A stretch of DNA of 64,000 nucleotides. Origin: Tritrichomonas musculus. Lineage: Eukaryota; Parabasalia; Tritrichomonadida; Tritrichomonadidae. How positions within the stretch are numbered: the first letter of the stretch is position 1; each line of letters begins with the position of its first letter. The position numbers and the translations under genes are program-made. The notes beneath the pieces are model-generated. The model ran no database searches, was not told the DNA's origin, and worked only from the letters and a program-made list of their open reading frames with translations. The stretch lies in contig JAPFFF010000023.1 of assembly GCA_039105265.1 (NCBI GenBank), positions 2,170,001 to 2,234,000 on the forward strand, given 5' to 3'. Below are positions 20,541 to 29,240 of this stretch, piece by piece.

Positions 20541-20952
20541 GTTCTTGATGATTTGTTTTTTTAAAAAAAACGAGTTTTATCTTGTTGAAAATTTATGATT
20601 TGTGAAAGTATATAAAATTTTAATTTTATTAATATCCCAACAAAAAAAGAATTTATACTTTTAATTTTTCATAGATTCATATAAATATATGATTATTTTA
20701 AATTAATAAATGATTTAATTATAATATAATTATGAATTAATTAATATTTTTTTATTTTTAATTTAGTCTTAATAATTATAAAAATGAAAATGAATATATA
20801 TCAGTAAATTAACAGTTAAATACATATTATATTATAAAAATAAAATTTTCAAAACATACAATATAAAAATAATATAAATTTATTAATAAAAAAATCAAAC
20901 TAAGTCTTGTGAAGAAAACCAAAAAAAACTTAAAATTTGAGAACCTATCGTT
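20541..20952. other. Divergent intergenic region
   Basis: 412 bases of extreme AT-rich sequence between divergently transcribed genes (20,540 leftward, 20,953 rightward), so it must hold both promoters. No clear initiator could be picked. Confidence 0.45.
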
Positions 20953-23900
20953 ATGTTCTTTCTTTTATTTATCATGGAAACACAATTACCACAAGAAGAT
21001 CAAATTAAATCAAATGATCAATTAACACAAGATTTCAATCCCTCTAATGAAAAAAGCAAGTGTTTTATTTTTCAAGGCAAAATATATCCTATTAATTATG
21101 ATTTAATCCAACAAAACTCAATCTATTTTTTAAAAAATCGAGATCAATTTGAAAACATTGAAAGAATAGAACTTCTTCAAAATGAAAACACAGACACATT
21201 TTCAATCACAGAACAAACAGTTGAAAAATTTATATCATATCTTCAAAACGAACCTTGTGAATTTGACTCCACAGACATGATTCCACTTCTTTATTTATCA
21301 CTTAAATATTGTGTACCAAAATTAACCGCCATTATCGATGATTTTGTCACAAAAAACGACAAAGAATTCATTTTCCAATCACTTTTATTAAAAGAGCCAG
21401 AAACCGCCAAATCCAACGGCTATTTTGACCTTTCAATGATCAATTCCAACAAAGAAGAAGAGATCATAGCATCGCACTTCATAGAGTATGCCAACGACGA
21501 CCGTTTATTTTCTTTATCAATTTCGACTTTGAATCGAATTTTGAATAAGTATTTGAATCAATTCAATCAAGGCGTTCAATATGAGAAAGAAATTTCTGAG
21601 TTTCTATTCAAGTGCATTGATCAATATGGAATCAAAGCATCGATATTATTTTCGAACATTGATGTTAGCAATCAACAAAACAACGTTATTCATCAAACTC
21701 TTCACAATTATTTCAATGTATTCAATTTCAATGTTTTAGGATCGACTGTTGTCAACACGCTTATGAGTCTTACGAAACAAGTTGAAGAACTTAAAGAAGA
21801 ATATGCAAATGCAATTAACAACATGCAACTTCAACAAGAAAGTTTAGAAGAAGAAATTCGATATCTTAAAGAAGAACAAAATTTCAGAGAATCAAACATT
21901 GATTCAAAGTATCAAAAAGTTATTAAAGAAATGATCACAATTGGCCATTTTGACAACCTTACGGAAGAGTCACAACATTTCATCATATCTGAAATTTTAA
22001 ATGATTCACCTAACTATAATTCAACTTTTAATAGTACTTCATTTCCATCATTTGATGAAGAAGAAGAAAGTTTCGAAAGACGATCAAAAGTTCACAATTT
22101 ACTTGAATATTTATCAAAACAAAGCAAGCAAATAAATAAAGCACCAACAGATAATAGTACAACAATTAAAGAAATCATTATAAATTCAACAATTAATTAC
22201 GAAACTACTGAAATGTTGTATCAAAATAATTTATTAAATTCAACAAGTTTCATTGAACAAATTAACACTTTTGAATCAATATTAATTGAGATTCTTTATC
22301 CTTCTGACTCTTTTGAACAAATTTTCTCAACAATTACTCAAATGAAAAGAAATTGGGTGAATGAATTATCTAAATTAAAAATTGTTATCGTTTTCTCTGA
22401 CATTGAAGTTGTTGATGAATATTTCGCTGGCGATCAAATGATTAACATAATTAGACTTGAACCATCAGTTAGACGAATAAAAGATGAATCATTCTTCAAT
22501 TGCTCAAATTTGACAGATATCATCTTTTCACCTGAATTGACAGAAATTGGCGATTACACTTTTTCACAATGTTCTTCATTGAAAGAAATAACAATTCCTT
22601 CGTCTGTTGAATATATTGGAAACAATGCTTTTTCACAATGTTCTTCATTAGTTCATATTTCAATTCCTTCTTCTGTAACAACAATTGGTGATAATGCTTT
22701 CAGTGGTTGTTTATCACTTCAACAAATTTCAATACCTTCATCTATTCTTTCTATTTCTAACACTTCTTTTCCTGGCTGTTTGTCACTCACTCAAGTGTCA
22801 ATTCCAACTTCTGTTGTTTCAATTGGTAACAATGCTTTTTCACAATGTTCTTCATTGACACAAATTTCAATTCCTTCTTCTGTGACTTCTATTGAAGACT
22901 ATTCTTTTTGTGGATGCTCGTCTCTTGCCAAAATCATCATTCCTGAATCTGTTACTTCTCTCGGTGAAGGAACTTTCTTTGGTTGCTCTTCATTGGTTGA
23001 AGTTTATATTCCTTCTTCAATCGATTCAATTGGAGATTGTACTTTCTTTGGCTGTTCAAAATTGAGTGAAATTGAGATCCCTTCTTCAGTGACATCGATT
23101 GGAAAGAACGCATTCAATGGATGCTCATCACTTAAGGAATTGAATATTCCATCATCCGTTACATCGATTGGGAACACAGCATTCATGGGATGTTCATCAC
23201 TTAAAGCGATGACTATTCCATCAAGTGTCAAAATGATTGGCAATCAAATATTCAAAGATTGTTCATCACTGACTCAAATTGAACTCAATCCGAACAGCAC
23301 TCGAATTGAGAACAATTCATTTCAAAATTGTTCATCACTTTCATGTCTTTCAATCACATCCATCACTGGTAACATTGAACAATTCAATCAAGAACTATTT
23401 TCAAATATGAAAACTATTACAGTTTCATCTTCCGTTACGAACATTTGTGATAATGCATTCTATGAGAACAAGCGAGTTGAAGAAATCAACCTTTGTGATA
23501 ACATTTCAAACATTGGCAACACATCATTTTCTGGATGTTCATCACTGACTCATATTGAAATTCCTTCATCTGTCACTAATATCGGAAACAATGCTTTTGA
23601 AGGCTGTTCTTCATTGACACAAATCGTCATTCCTTCTTCAGTTACATCGTTAGGTGAAGGTGTTTTTATTGATTGTTCTTCACTTAAACAAATTTCAATT
23701 CCTTCTTCATTGACTTCTATCAGTAAGAATGCATTTGTTAAATGCACATCATTGACGCATATTGAAATTCCTTCCTCTGTAGAATTGTTGGGAGAATGTT
23801 CTTTTGCTGGCTGTTCTTCATTGGCACAATTAACAATTCCTTCTTCAGTCACAATGATAGAAAAAAATGCATTCAAAGGATGCTCTTCATTAACAAGGGT

Positions 23901-26256
23901 TGAATTACCTTCATCAATAACATTCATTCCTGATGAGTGCTTCAACGAATGCACTTCAATCACACAGATATTGATTCCTTCTCTTGTTACAGAAATAGGA
24001 AACAGTTCGTTTGAAAAGTGCCAATCATTAACACAAATAACAATTCCTTCTTCTGTCATTAAGATTGGAAACAACGCTTTCAAAGGCTGTTCTTCATTGG
24101 CACAAATAACAGTTCCTTCTTCTGTTATCAAGATTGGAAACAACACTTTTAAAGGCTGTTCTTCATTAACACAAATTTCAATTCCTTCTTCTGTTGTTGA
24201 ATTAGGAAGCAACACTTTTGCTGACTGTTCTTCACTTGAACACATATCCATTCTTTCTCCAATTCAAATCTTAGAAGAAGGACTTTTATCTGGTTGTTCA
24301 AAATTGAGTGAAATTGAAATCCCTTCTTCAGTGACATCGATTGGAAAGAACGCATTCAATGGATGCTCATCACTTAAGGAATTGAATATTCCATCATCCG
24401 TTACATCGATTGGGAACACAGCATTCATGGGATGTTCATCACTTAAAGCGATGACTATTCCATCAAGTGTCAAAATGATTGGCAATCAAATATTCAAAGA
24501 TTGTTCATCACTGACTCAAATTGAACTCAATCCGAACAGCACTCGAATTGAGAACAATTCATTTCAAAATTGTTCATCACTTTCATGTCTTTCAATCACA
24601 TCCATCACTGGTAACATTGAACAATTCAATCAAGAACCATTTTCAAATATGAAAACTATTACAGTTTCATCTTCCGTTACGAACATTTGTGATAATGCAT
24701 TCTATGAGAACAAGCGAGTTGAAGAAATCAACCTTTGTGATAACATTTCAAACATTGGCAACACATCATTTTCTGGATGTTCATCACTGACTCATATTGA
24801 AATTCCTTCATCTGTCAAAACAATTGGAAGCTTTGCTTTCACTGGCTGCACATCGCTCACAAAGGTGACAATTCCATCGTCAGTGACGAGCATTGGAAAC
24901 AACGTTTTTTCAGGCTGTTCATCATTGACTGAAATTGACATTCCTTCATCATTAACAACGATACCAAGCCTAGCCTTCCTCAGATGCACATCGCTCACAA
25001 AAGTGACAATTCCAATGTCCGTTACAACGATAGAAAACAATGCATTTGAAAGCTGCACGTCGCTCACAAAAGTGACAGTTCCTTCTTCAGTTACAACGAT
25101 AGGAAGCAATGCTTTTGAACGCTGCTTTTCACTAGAGTCAATCTCACTTCCATCGTCGATCACAGCGCTTCGAAACCACACTTTCAATGAGTGTTCATCA
25201 TTGTCTTCAATTGAAGTTCCGAAGTCAGTCGCAACTATTCAAAACAACGCGTTTTGTGGATGTTCATCTTTACAAAAAGTGTCATTGCCAACATCTGTGA
25301 CAACCATCGGTGATTTTGCATTCGCTGGCTGCACGTCGTTGATTGAAATCAGCATCCCTTCATCCGTCGTTTCGATTGGAAACAGCGCTTTTTACAACTG
25401 TTCGTCGCTGCCTGATGTAAAAGTTCCAAATTCAGTTAGTTCAATTGGGGAGTCACTTTTCTCTGGCTGTTCGAAGATTGAAGAGATGATCATACCACGT
25501 TCATTGACGGTTATTTCGGACAATTCTTTCTTTGGCTGCTCGTCGTTGAAGCTGATTGAAATTCCGTCATCAATCACGACGATTTGCGATTGGTGTTTCA
25601 GAGGTTGTTCATCGTTAGAAAAGATTTCTATTCCTTCTTCGGTAACATCGATTGGTGACAATGCCTTTTATGATTGTTGTTCACTCAAATCTATTGAAAT
25701 TCCATCGTCAATTAAAACGGTTGGCGGTTGGATCTTTCGTGGTTGTTCTTCTTTAGAAAAAGTTGTGATTCCTTCTTCTGTTACAAGTATTGGCGATTCT
25801 TCTTTCTTTGGTTGCTCATCATTGAAGGAAATTTCAATTCCTTCTTCAGTCGTTTCAATTGGAAATAACGCTTTCTATCAATGCACTTCACTCGTCTCTA
25901 TTGAAATTCCTTCCTCCGTGAATTCAATAGGAAATAACGCGTTTTATCAATGTTCCGCATTAAAGAATATTTTAATAGCTTCATCAGTTAAATCTATAGG
26001 AAGTAACGCTTTCTATGGCTGCTCTTCTCTGGATCAAATCGAAATTCCTTCATCTGTGAATTCTATTGGTGATTGGGCATTTTATGGATGTTCATCATTG
26101 GTCGAAATAGTAATACCTTCTTCAGTGGCATCTATTGGTAATTGGACCTTCCGTGGATGCTCATCTCTTAAGCAAGTTTCAATTCCAGAATCTCTTAAAT
26201 CAAAATTCACAAAACCTTCAAATGCTAAATATAAAATTATTATTAGAAATACTTGA
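20953..26256 (+). CDS. Giant BTB-like + LRR_5 (BspA-like) repeat protein
   Basis: 1,767 residues; ATG at 20,953 or, more likely, the next one at 20,974 (METQLPQ). Residues about 25-220 look like a BTB/BACK-type domain (KCFIFQGKIYPINYDLI, then CEFDSTDMIPLLYLSLKY). A helical/coiled region follows (about 265-460), then about 50 LRR_5 repeats of 23 residues with the pattern SSVTSIGxNAFxGCSSLxxIxIP, to about 1,750. No signal peptide or C-terminal membrane helix, unlike classic surface BspA proteins, so it is probably cytoplasmic; the BTB-like head suggests an interaction scaffold. Residues 701-875 and 1,115-1,289 are almost identical (see findings). The long minus-strand frames inside this gene are shadows of the repeats. 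Confidence 0.95.
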   Translation: MFFLLFIMETQLPQEDQIKSNDQLTQDFNPSNEKSKCFIFQGKIYPINYDLIQQNSIYFLKNRDQFENIERIELLQNENTDTFSITEQTVEKFISYLQNEPCEFDSTDMIPLLYLSLKYCVPKLTAIIDDFVTKNDKEFIFQSLLLKEPETAKSNGYFDLSMINSNKEEEIIASHFIEYANDDRLFSLSISTLNRILNKYLNQFNQGVQYEKEISEFLFKCIDQYGIKASILFSNIDVSNQQNNVIHQTLHNYFNVFNFNVLGSTVVNTLMSLTKQVEELKEEYANAINNMQLQQESLEEEIRYLKEEQNFRESNIDSKYQKVIKEMITIGHFDNLTEESQHFIISEILNDSPNYNSTFNSTSFPSFDEEEESFERRSKVHNLLEYLSKQSKQINKAPTDNSTTIKEIIINSTINYETTEMLYQNNLLNSTSFIEQINTFESILIEILYPSDSFEQIFSTITQMKRNWVNELSKLKIVIVFSDIEVVDEYFAGDQMINIIRLEPSVRRIKDESFFNCSNLTDIIFSPELTEIGDYTFSQCSSLKEITIPSSVEYIGNNAFSQCSSLVHISIPSSVTTIGDNAFSGCLSLQQISIPSSILSISNTSFPGCLSLTQVSIPTSVVSIGNNAFSQCSSLTQISIPSSVTSIEDYSFCGCSSLAKIIIPESVTSLGEGTFFGCSSLVEVYIPSSIDSIGDCTFFGCSKLSEIEIPSSVTSIGKNAFNGCSSLKELNIPSSVTSIGNTAFMGCSSLKAMTIPSSVKMIGNQIFKDCSSLTQIELNPNSTRIENNSFQNCSSLSCLSITSITGNIEQFNQELFSNMKTITVSSSVTNICDNAFYENKRVEEINLCDNISNIGNTSFSGCSSLTHIEIPSSVTNIGNNAFEGCSSLTQIVIPSSVTSLGEGVFIDCSSLKQISIPSSLTSISKNAFVKCTSLTHIEIPSSVELLGECSFAGCSSLAQLTIPSSVTMIEKNAFKGCSSLTRVELPSSITFIPDECFNECTSITQILIPSLVTEIGNSSFEKCQSLTQITIPSSVIKIGNNAFKGCSSLAQITVPSSVIKIGNNTFKGCSSLTQISIPSSVVELGSNTFADCSSLEHISILSPIQILEEGLLSGCSKLSEIEIPSSVTSIGKNAFNGCSSLKELNIPSSVTSIGNTAFMGCSSLKAMTIPSSVKMIGNQIFKDCSSLTQIELNPNSTRIENNSFQNCSSLSCLSITSITGNIEQFNQEPFSNMKTITVSSSVTNICDNAFYENKRVEEINLCDNISNIGNTSFSGCSSLTHIEIPSSVKTIGSFAFTGCTSLTKVTIPSSVTSIGNNVFSGCSSLTEIDIPSSLTTIPSLAFLRCTSLTKVTIPMSVTTIENNAFESCTSLTKVTVPSSVTTIGSNAFERCFSLESISLPSSITALRNHTFNECSSLSSIEVPKSVATIQNNAFCGCSSLQKVSLPTSVTTIGDFAFAGCTSLIEISIPSSVVSIGNSAFYNCSSLPDVKVPNSVSSIGESLFSGCSKIEEMIIPRSLTVISDNSFFGCSSLKLIEIPSSITTICDWCFRGCSSLEKISIPSSVTSIGDNAFYDCCSLKSIEIPSSIKTVGGWIFRGCSSLEKVVIPSSVTSIGDSSFFGCSSLKEISIPSSVVSIGNNAFYQCTSLVSIEIPSSVNSIGNNAFYQCSALKNILIASSVKSIGSNAFYGCSSLDQIEIPSSVNSIGDWAFYGCSSLVEIVIPSSVASIGNWTFRGCSSLKQVSIPESLKSKFTKPSNAKYKIIIRNT
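23054..23575 (+). repeat. Internal duplication, copy 1 of 2
   Basis: 522 bases that recur at 24,296-24,817 with only two differences by eye: GAG versus GAA in a Glu codon, and CTA versus CCA (Leu to Pro in QELFSN/QEPFSN). The offset is 1,242 bases, which is 414 residues or exactly 18 repeats of 23. A recent duplication or gene conversion is inferred. Confidence 0.9.
24296..24817 (+). repeat. Internal duplication, copy 2 of 2
   Basis: Second copy of the 522-base block inside the LRR_5 gene. Similarity ends sharply on the right at 24,817 and begins on the left in the CysSer-Lys-Leu-Ser-Glu repeat. Confidence 0.9.
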
Positions 26257-26381
26257 AACTTAAAAAGAAAAAAAAATATTATTTTATAATAAAAATTGAA
26301 TTTTATAATTTTTTTTTTTGAAAATTACTAGGTTAACTGTTTTTGTTTATAAATTTGTTAACTTATTAACGTTTTAGTTTT

Positions 26382-26387
26382 TCATTA
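26382..26387 (+). promoter_or_regulatory. Candidate initiator of TAF7 gene
   Basis: TCATTA fits TCA(C/T)(A/T)(A/T). With the A at 26,384 as +1 the leader is 15 nt. TTAACGT lies just upstream, at about 26,366-26,372. Confidence 0.4.
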
Positions 26388-26398
26388 AATAATTTATA

Positions 26399-27565
26399 AT
26401 GACAAAGAATCAGTCAAAATCAAGAAATCCAACTCCTGATGGAGATGAACAATATTATCATCCTATCCTCGAAACACAAATGATTATTCGTTTTCCAGCA
26501 GATATCGCTGCAAGATTAAATCAAGCCATGGAAGATGAGGAAGAAGGTTTTAAAGATTTTAAAATTTGTTTTACGGACAAAAAACATGCCAATGTCAAAC
26601 TTTTTGGAGAGGAACTCAAAGCGGTTTTAGTTTCACTTCCAACAATTGTCGAGACTCATCGTACTGTTGATGGCTCTCATCTTTTCAAATCAGCAGATAT
26701 TGGCGAAATATTGATCGTTCACAGGGCTAATGCACCACCTGATGGAATTTCTGAAGATTTTGTATTTGATCATGGCTTAACACCACCCACACTAAATATT
26801 GTTAAAAAACGTTTGGCAAAACAAGAAGCTGCTAGAGCTAATCAATCTGAAAATAGTTCAATAGATGGGATACAATATTGGGAAATGGTTGAAATTCAAT
26901 TAGCTGCTTTATTAAGCAAAGAAAAAACAGCCAAACCTGTATGTCGTCAGGAGTTTATGGAAGAGCCGGATGTAGATCCTGTTACGTTAGAAAAAATATT
27001 ACGAAGAAATGGAAAATCTGAATTTAAAGGTTATTCTGGTACTAATATTGACGACTCTGAAATCGAAGATTTTACACTCGGTGATGATCCGGTAGTTCAT
27101 ATTCCAGATGAAATAGTTGATGAAATTATACCTCCAAGCAATGAAACTAATGAAAGTGAAAATGAAGAACTAGGCCCCAAAGAAGGAGAATTAGAACATG
27201 GCATTTTCAAAGATATATCAAATACTGATGCAGAAGATACAGCTGAAACCACAGCAGCTACATCATCAGCAAGCGAAGATGAAAGTGGTGGTGATACTTC
27301 CTCATCTTCTGGTAATGAAAATGAAGAAGAAGAAGAGGAGGAAGAAGAAACTGATGAGACCGAAAGTAAAATCAAAGAACTAAAGACCGATATTGATAAA
27401 TTGAATACGAACTTGGAAAGGTATAAGAAATATTTGAAAGAAGATGCTGGAAATGAAACAATGGTTAATAAATTGACAAAAAGAATTGATCAAACTCAAA
27501 GCCATATCACTTCAAAAAAACAAGAATTAGAAAAGCTTTTAGCAAGTAGAGCACAGACCAAATAG
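26399..27565 (+). CDS. TAF7: TFIID subunit TAF7 (TAFII55)
   Basis: 388 residues, ATG start. Residues about 15-140 match the TAFII55 N-terminal domain in order: ETQMIIRFPADIAARLNQAM, then KLFGEELKAVLVSLPTIVETHRT, then the diagnostic HLFKSADIGEILIVHR, then VFDHGLTPPTLNIVKKRL (compare F-[IV]-W-N-HGIT-P-LKNVRKRR in other TAF7). An acidic Ser/Glu-rich middle (about 265-325) and a C-terminal coiled coil (about 325-388) complete the usual TAF7 architecture. TAF7 binds TAF1 in the general transcription factor TFIID and acts in the nucleus. Its right-hand neighbour on the opposite strand is a candidate TAF4. Length is close to the metazoan form. Confidence 0.9.
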   Translation: MTKNQSKSRNPTPDGDEQYYHPILETQMIIRFPADIAARLNQAMEDEEEGFKDFKICFTDKKHANVKLFGEELKAVLVSLPTIVETHRTVDGSHLFKSADIGEILIVHRANAPPDGISEDFVFDHGLTPPTLNIVKKRLAKQEAARANQSENSSIDGIQYWEMVEIQLAALLSKEKTAKPVCRQEFMEEPDVDPVTLEKILRRNGKSEFKGYSGTNIDDSEIEDFTLGDDPVVHIPDEIVDEIIPPSNETNESENEELGPKEGELEHGIFKDISNTDAEDTAETTAATSSASEDESGGDTSSSSGNENEEEEEEEEETDETESKIKELKTDIDKLNTNLERYKKYLKEDAGNETMVNKLTKRIDQTQSHITSKKQELEKLLASRAQTK

Positions 27566-27662
27566 ACAATATTTTTATTTATTTTCTGTATAGAGAATGT
27601 TTGTTTTATAAATATATTCTTTATTTTTTAAAATACGAATAAGAATTATTTTAATAAATTAA

Positions 27663-28064
27663 GCAATTATCTAAAAACAATTACTTATTTATCACTAATT
27701 TGAAATTTTAGAACATCAGGTCTTGAGTAATAACCGCATACATCGAATTCCATTCGACTTGCTGGAACTTTCTGCATGCCAATTTCGGGGTATATGACAG
27801 ATTCTTTATCACATACAGGTTCTGTTACATAATAATTATAAGAATCAACTAATCAGCTTCTTCCTCGGCAAACGATTTAGGGTAATCTTTTAATATCAAA
27901 TAATAAGTTTTTTTTTTTTTTTTTTGAAATATTAAAAAAGCAGGGATCGTATTACTAATATTAAATATTGAGTCTTTATAATTAATTAATGAATCATACT
28001 TGATCAAACCAAAAATTATCAAATTTTGCGATTCTTTTTCATAAACTGAACAAGAAAAATCCAT
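27663..28064 (-). pseudogene. Small unknown gene with a frame break
   Basis: An ATG at 28,064 opens a 71-residue frame (MDFSCSVYEKESQNL to KSFAEEEAD) containing an 18-base A/T run at about 27,907-27,924 that gives a Lys run. Right after its stop, another frame reads well (VDSYNYYVTEPVCDKE, then MQKVPASRMEFDVCGYY) until a stop near 27,690. A single indel at the junction (around 27,849-27,853) would explain it; all three frames contain a stop there, so a homopolymer error alone does not. It could be a gene with a real frameshift, an unusual intron, or an assembly error. Family not recognised. Confidence 0.45.
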
Positions 28065-28139
28065 AAAACATTTTATAAATAGATAATAATGAATACAAAT
28101 ATCTTAAAATAATATTTAATATAATCTACATAACAACAA

Positions 28140-29156
28140 TTAATCATTATCTGAATCAGGCTTTTCAAAATATTTAAGCCTCCATAAAGGAATTTCGGAT
28201 TGATATAAAAATGACATTCTTGATAATGCTTCAAAAATATCTTTTGGAGTTATTTTTCTATCTTTTTTCTTTTTCTTTTCATCTTCTGCACCACCAAAAA
28301 TTTCATTCGCTTTAGGACTAAATCCATTTGGTTTTGCACCGAGAGAAATTTTATCATTTTTTAAGCATTTATCAATTTCAAATGAAAAAGAAGAATCAGT
28401 TTCATTAGCAACAGTTTTAAACATTTCACCTCTGGCTCTTAATGTTTGAAAAATTCTTCTCATTTGAGCCATTTGTTCATTTCTTTCATTACTGGATGGT
28501 TCTGTAAATAAATCAGCCTTTTTAGCATCGAAATTTTCGAAATAATAAGGCTCGTATGGATCGTTCTCATCAATATTATTGCCATTGAAAAGATTTTTCC
28601 TTATTTTGTTAGCAAAAACTGTTTCGAATTCCAAAAAATTTTGTTTGATTTTAGGAGCAGATGTAATTTCACGCTCTGATATGGGTGGAGCATAAACATT
28701 AGTTCTTTGTCTTGACGACTGCGCAGCACGTGTTAAGATTTCGTAAAGTTGATGAGTTATAATATTAAATATTTCTGCAATAGATTCAGGCGAAATTTGG
28801 ATTTGATGTTCTTCTAATAAATTAGAAAATACCATCGATAATGACTCATTTGAAAAGAGAATTGAACTTGGAAATTCTTGAGGGGAGTAAGGTTTAGAAG
28901 AAATTGAATCAGCTGTGGTCGTAGAACGAGCATTTGGATATGGAAGTTTTATCTCAAATGCTGACCTCCTTTGTCGATAATTTTGATTTAATGAAAAAAG
29001 GTTAGCTTCAAATAATCTATTTGGTCGAAATTCAGTAGTTCCATTATCTTTGAGTGGTTTATAAACAATAGGAATAGAATTATTTGGTGATTGGGCTCCA
29101 ACTAATGAGAGTATAATTGGAGGTGTTCGTTGGGTTGCTTCTTGAGTGTTTTGCAT
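28140..29156 (-). CDS. Candidate TFIID subunit TAF4-like protein
   Basis: 338 residues, ATG at 29,156. Residues about 107-151 (LLEEHQIQISPESIAEIF, then ITHQLYEILTRAAQSSRQR) resemble the TAF4 histone-fold region, where 'HGI-x-E-x-SPEVLDLISHA' is followed by a helix and a basic tail. A charged helical middle follows (about 215-250, QMAQMRRIFQTLRARGEM), then KKKKKDRKITPKDIFEALSRM (about 297-315), which resembles the conserved C-terminal segment of TAF4 (RVNLRDLIFCLE). The order and spacing fit TAF4 C-terminal domains, but similarity is low. It neighbours TAF7 (opposite strand) and shares an 84-bp divergent promoter with the 29,241 gene. Alternative: an unrelated helical nuclear protein. Confidence 0.45.
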   Translation of the reverse strand: MQNTQEATQRTPPIILSLVGAQSPNNSIPIVYKPLKDNGTTEFRPNRLFEANLFSLNQNYRQRRSAFEIKLPYPNARSTTTADSISSKPYSPQEFPSSILFSNESLSMVFSNLLEEHQIQISPESIAEIFNIITHQLYEILTRAAQSSRQRTNVYAPPISEREITSAPKIKQNFLEFETVFANKIRKNLFNGNNIDENDPYEPYYFENFDAKKADLFTEPSSNERNEQMAQMRRIFQTLRARGEMFKTVANETDSSFSFEIDKCLKNDKISLGAKPNGFSPKANEIFGGAEDEKKKKKDRKITPKDIFEALSRMSFLYQSEIPLWRLKYFEKPDSDND

Positions 29157-29240
29157 TTCTGAAAATTAACAGGCGAAATCAAGGTCAATTTCATTAATAA
29201 ATCCAAAATTTTTTTGGTTTCCAATTAAATAAACATATCT
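29157..29240. promoter_or_regulatory. Short divergent promoter region
   Basis: Only 84 bases separate the start codons of the TAF4-like gene (leftward) and the coiled-coil gene (rightward), so the two promoters must overlap or be shared. Confidence 0.6.

Noticed and set aside
23004-25661. Long minus-strand frames inside the LRR_5 gene (23,004-23,243; 23,550-24,251; 24,792-25,187 and others)
   Set aside because: They are antisense shadows created by the 69-bp repeat unit of the LRR_5 array, which keeps one reverse frame free of stops.
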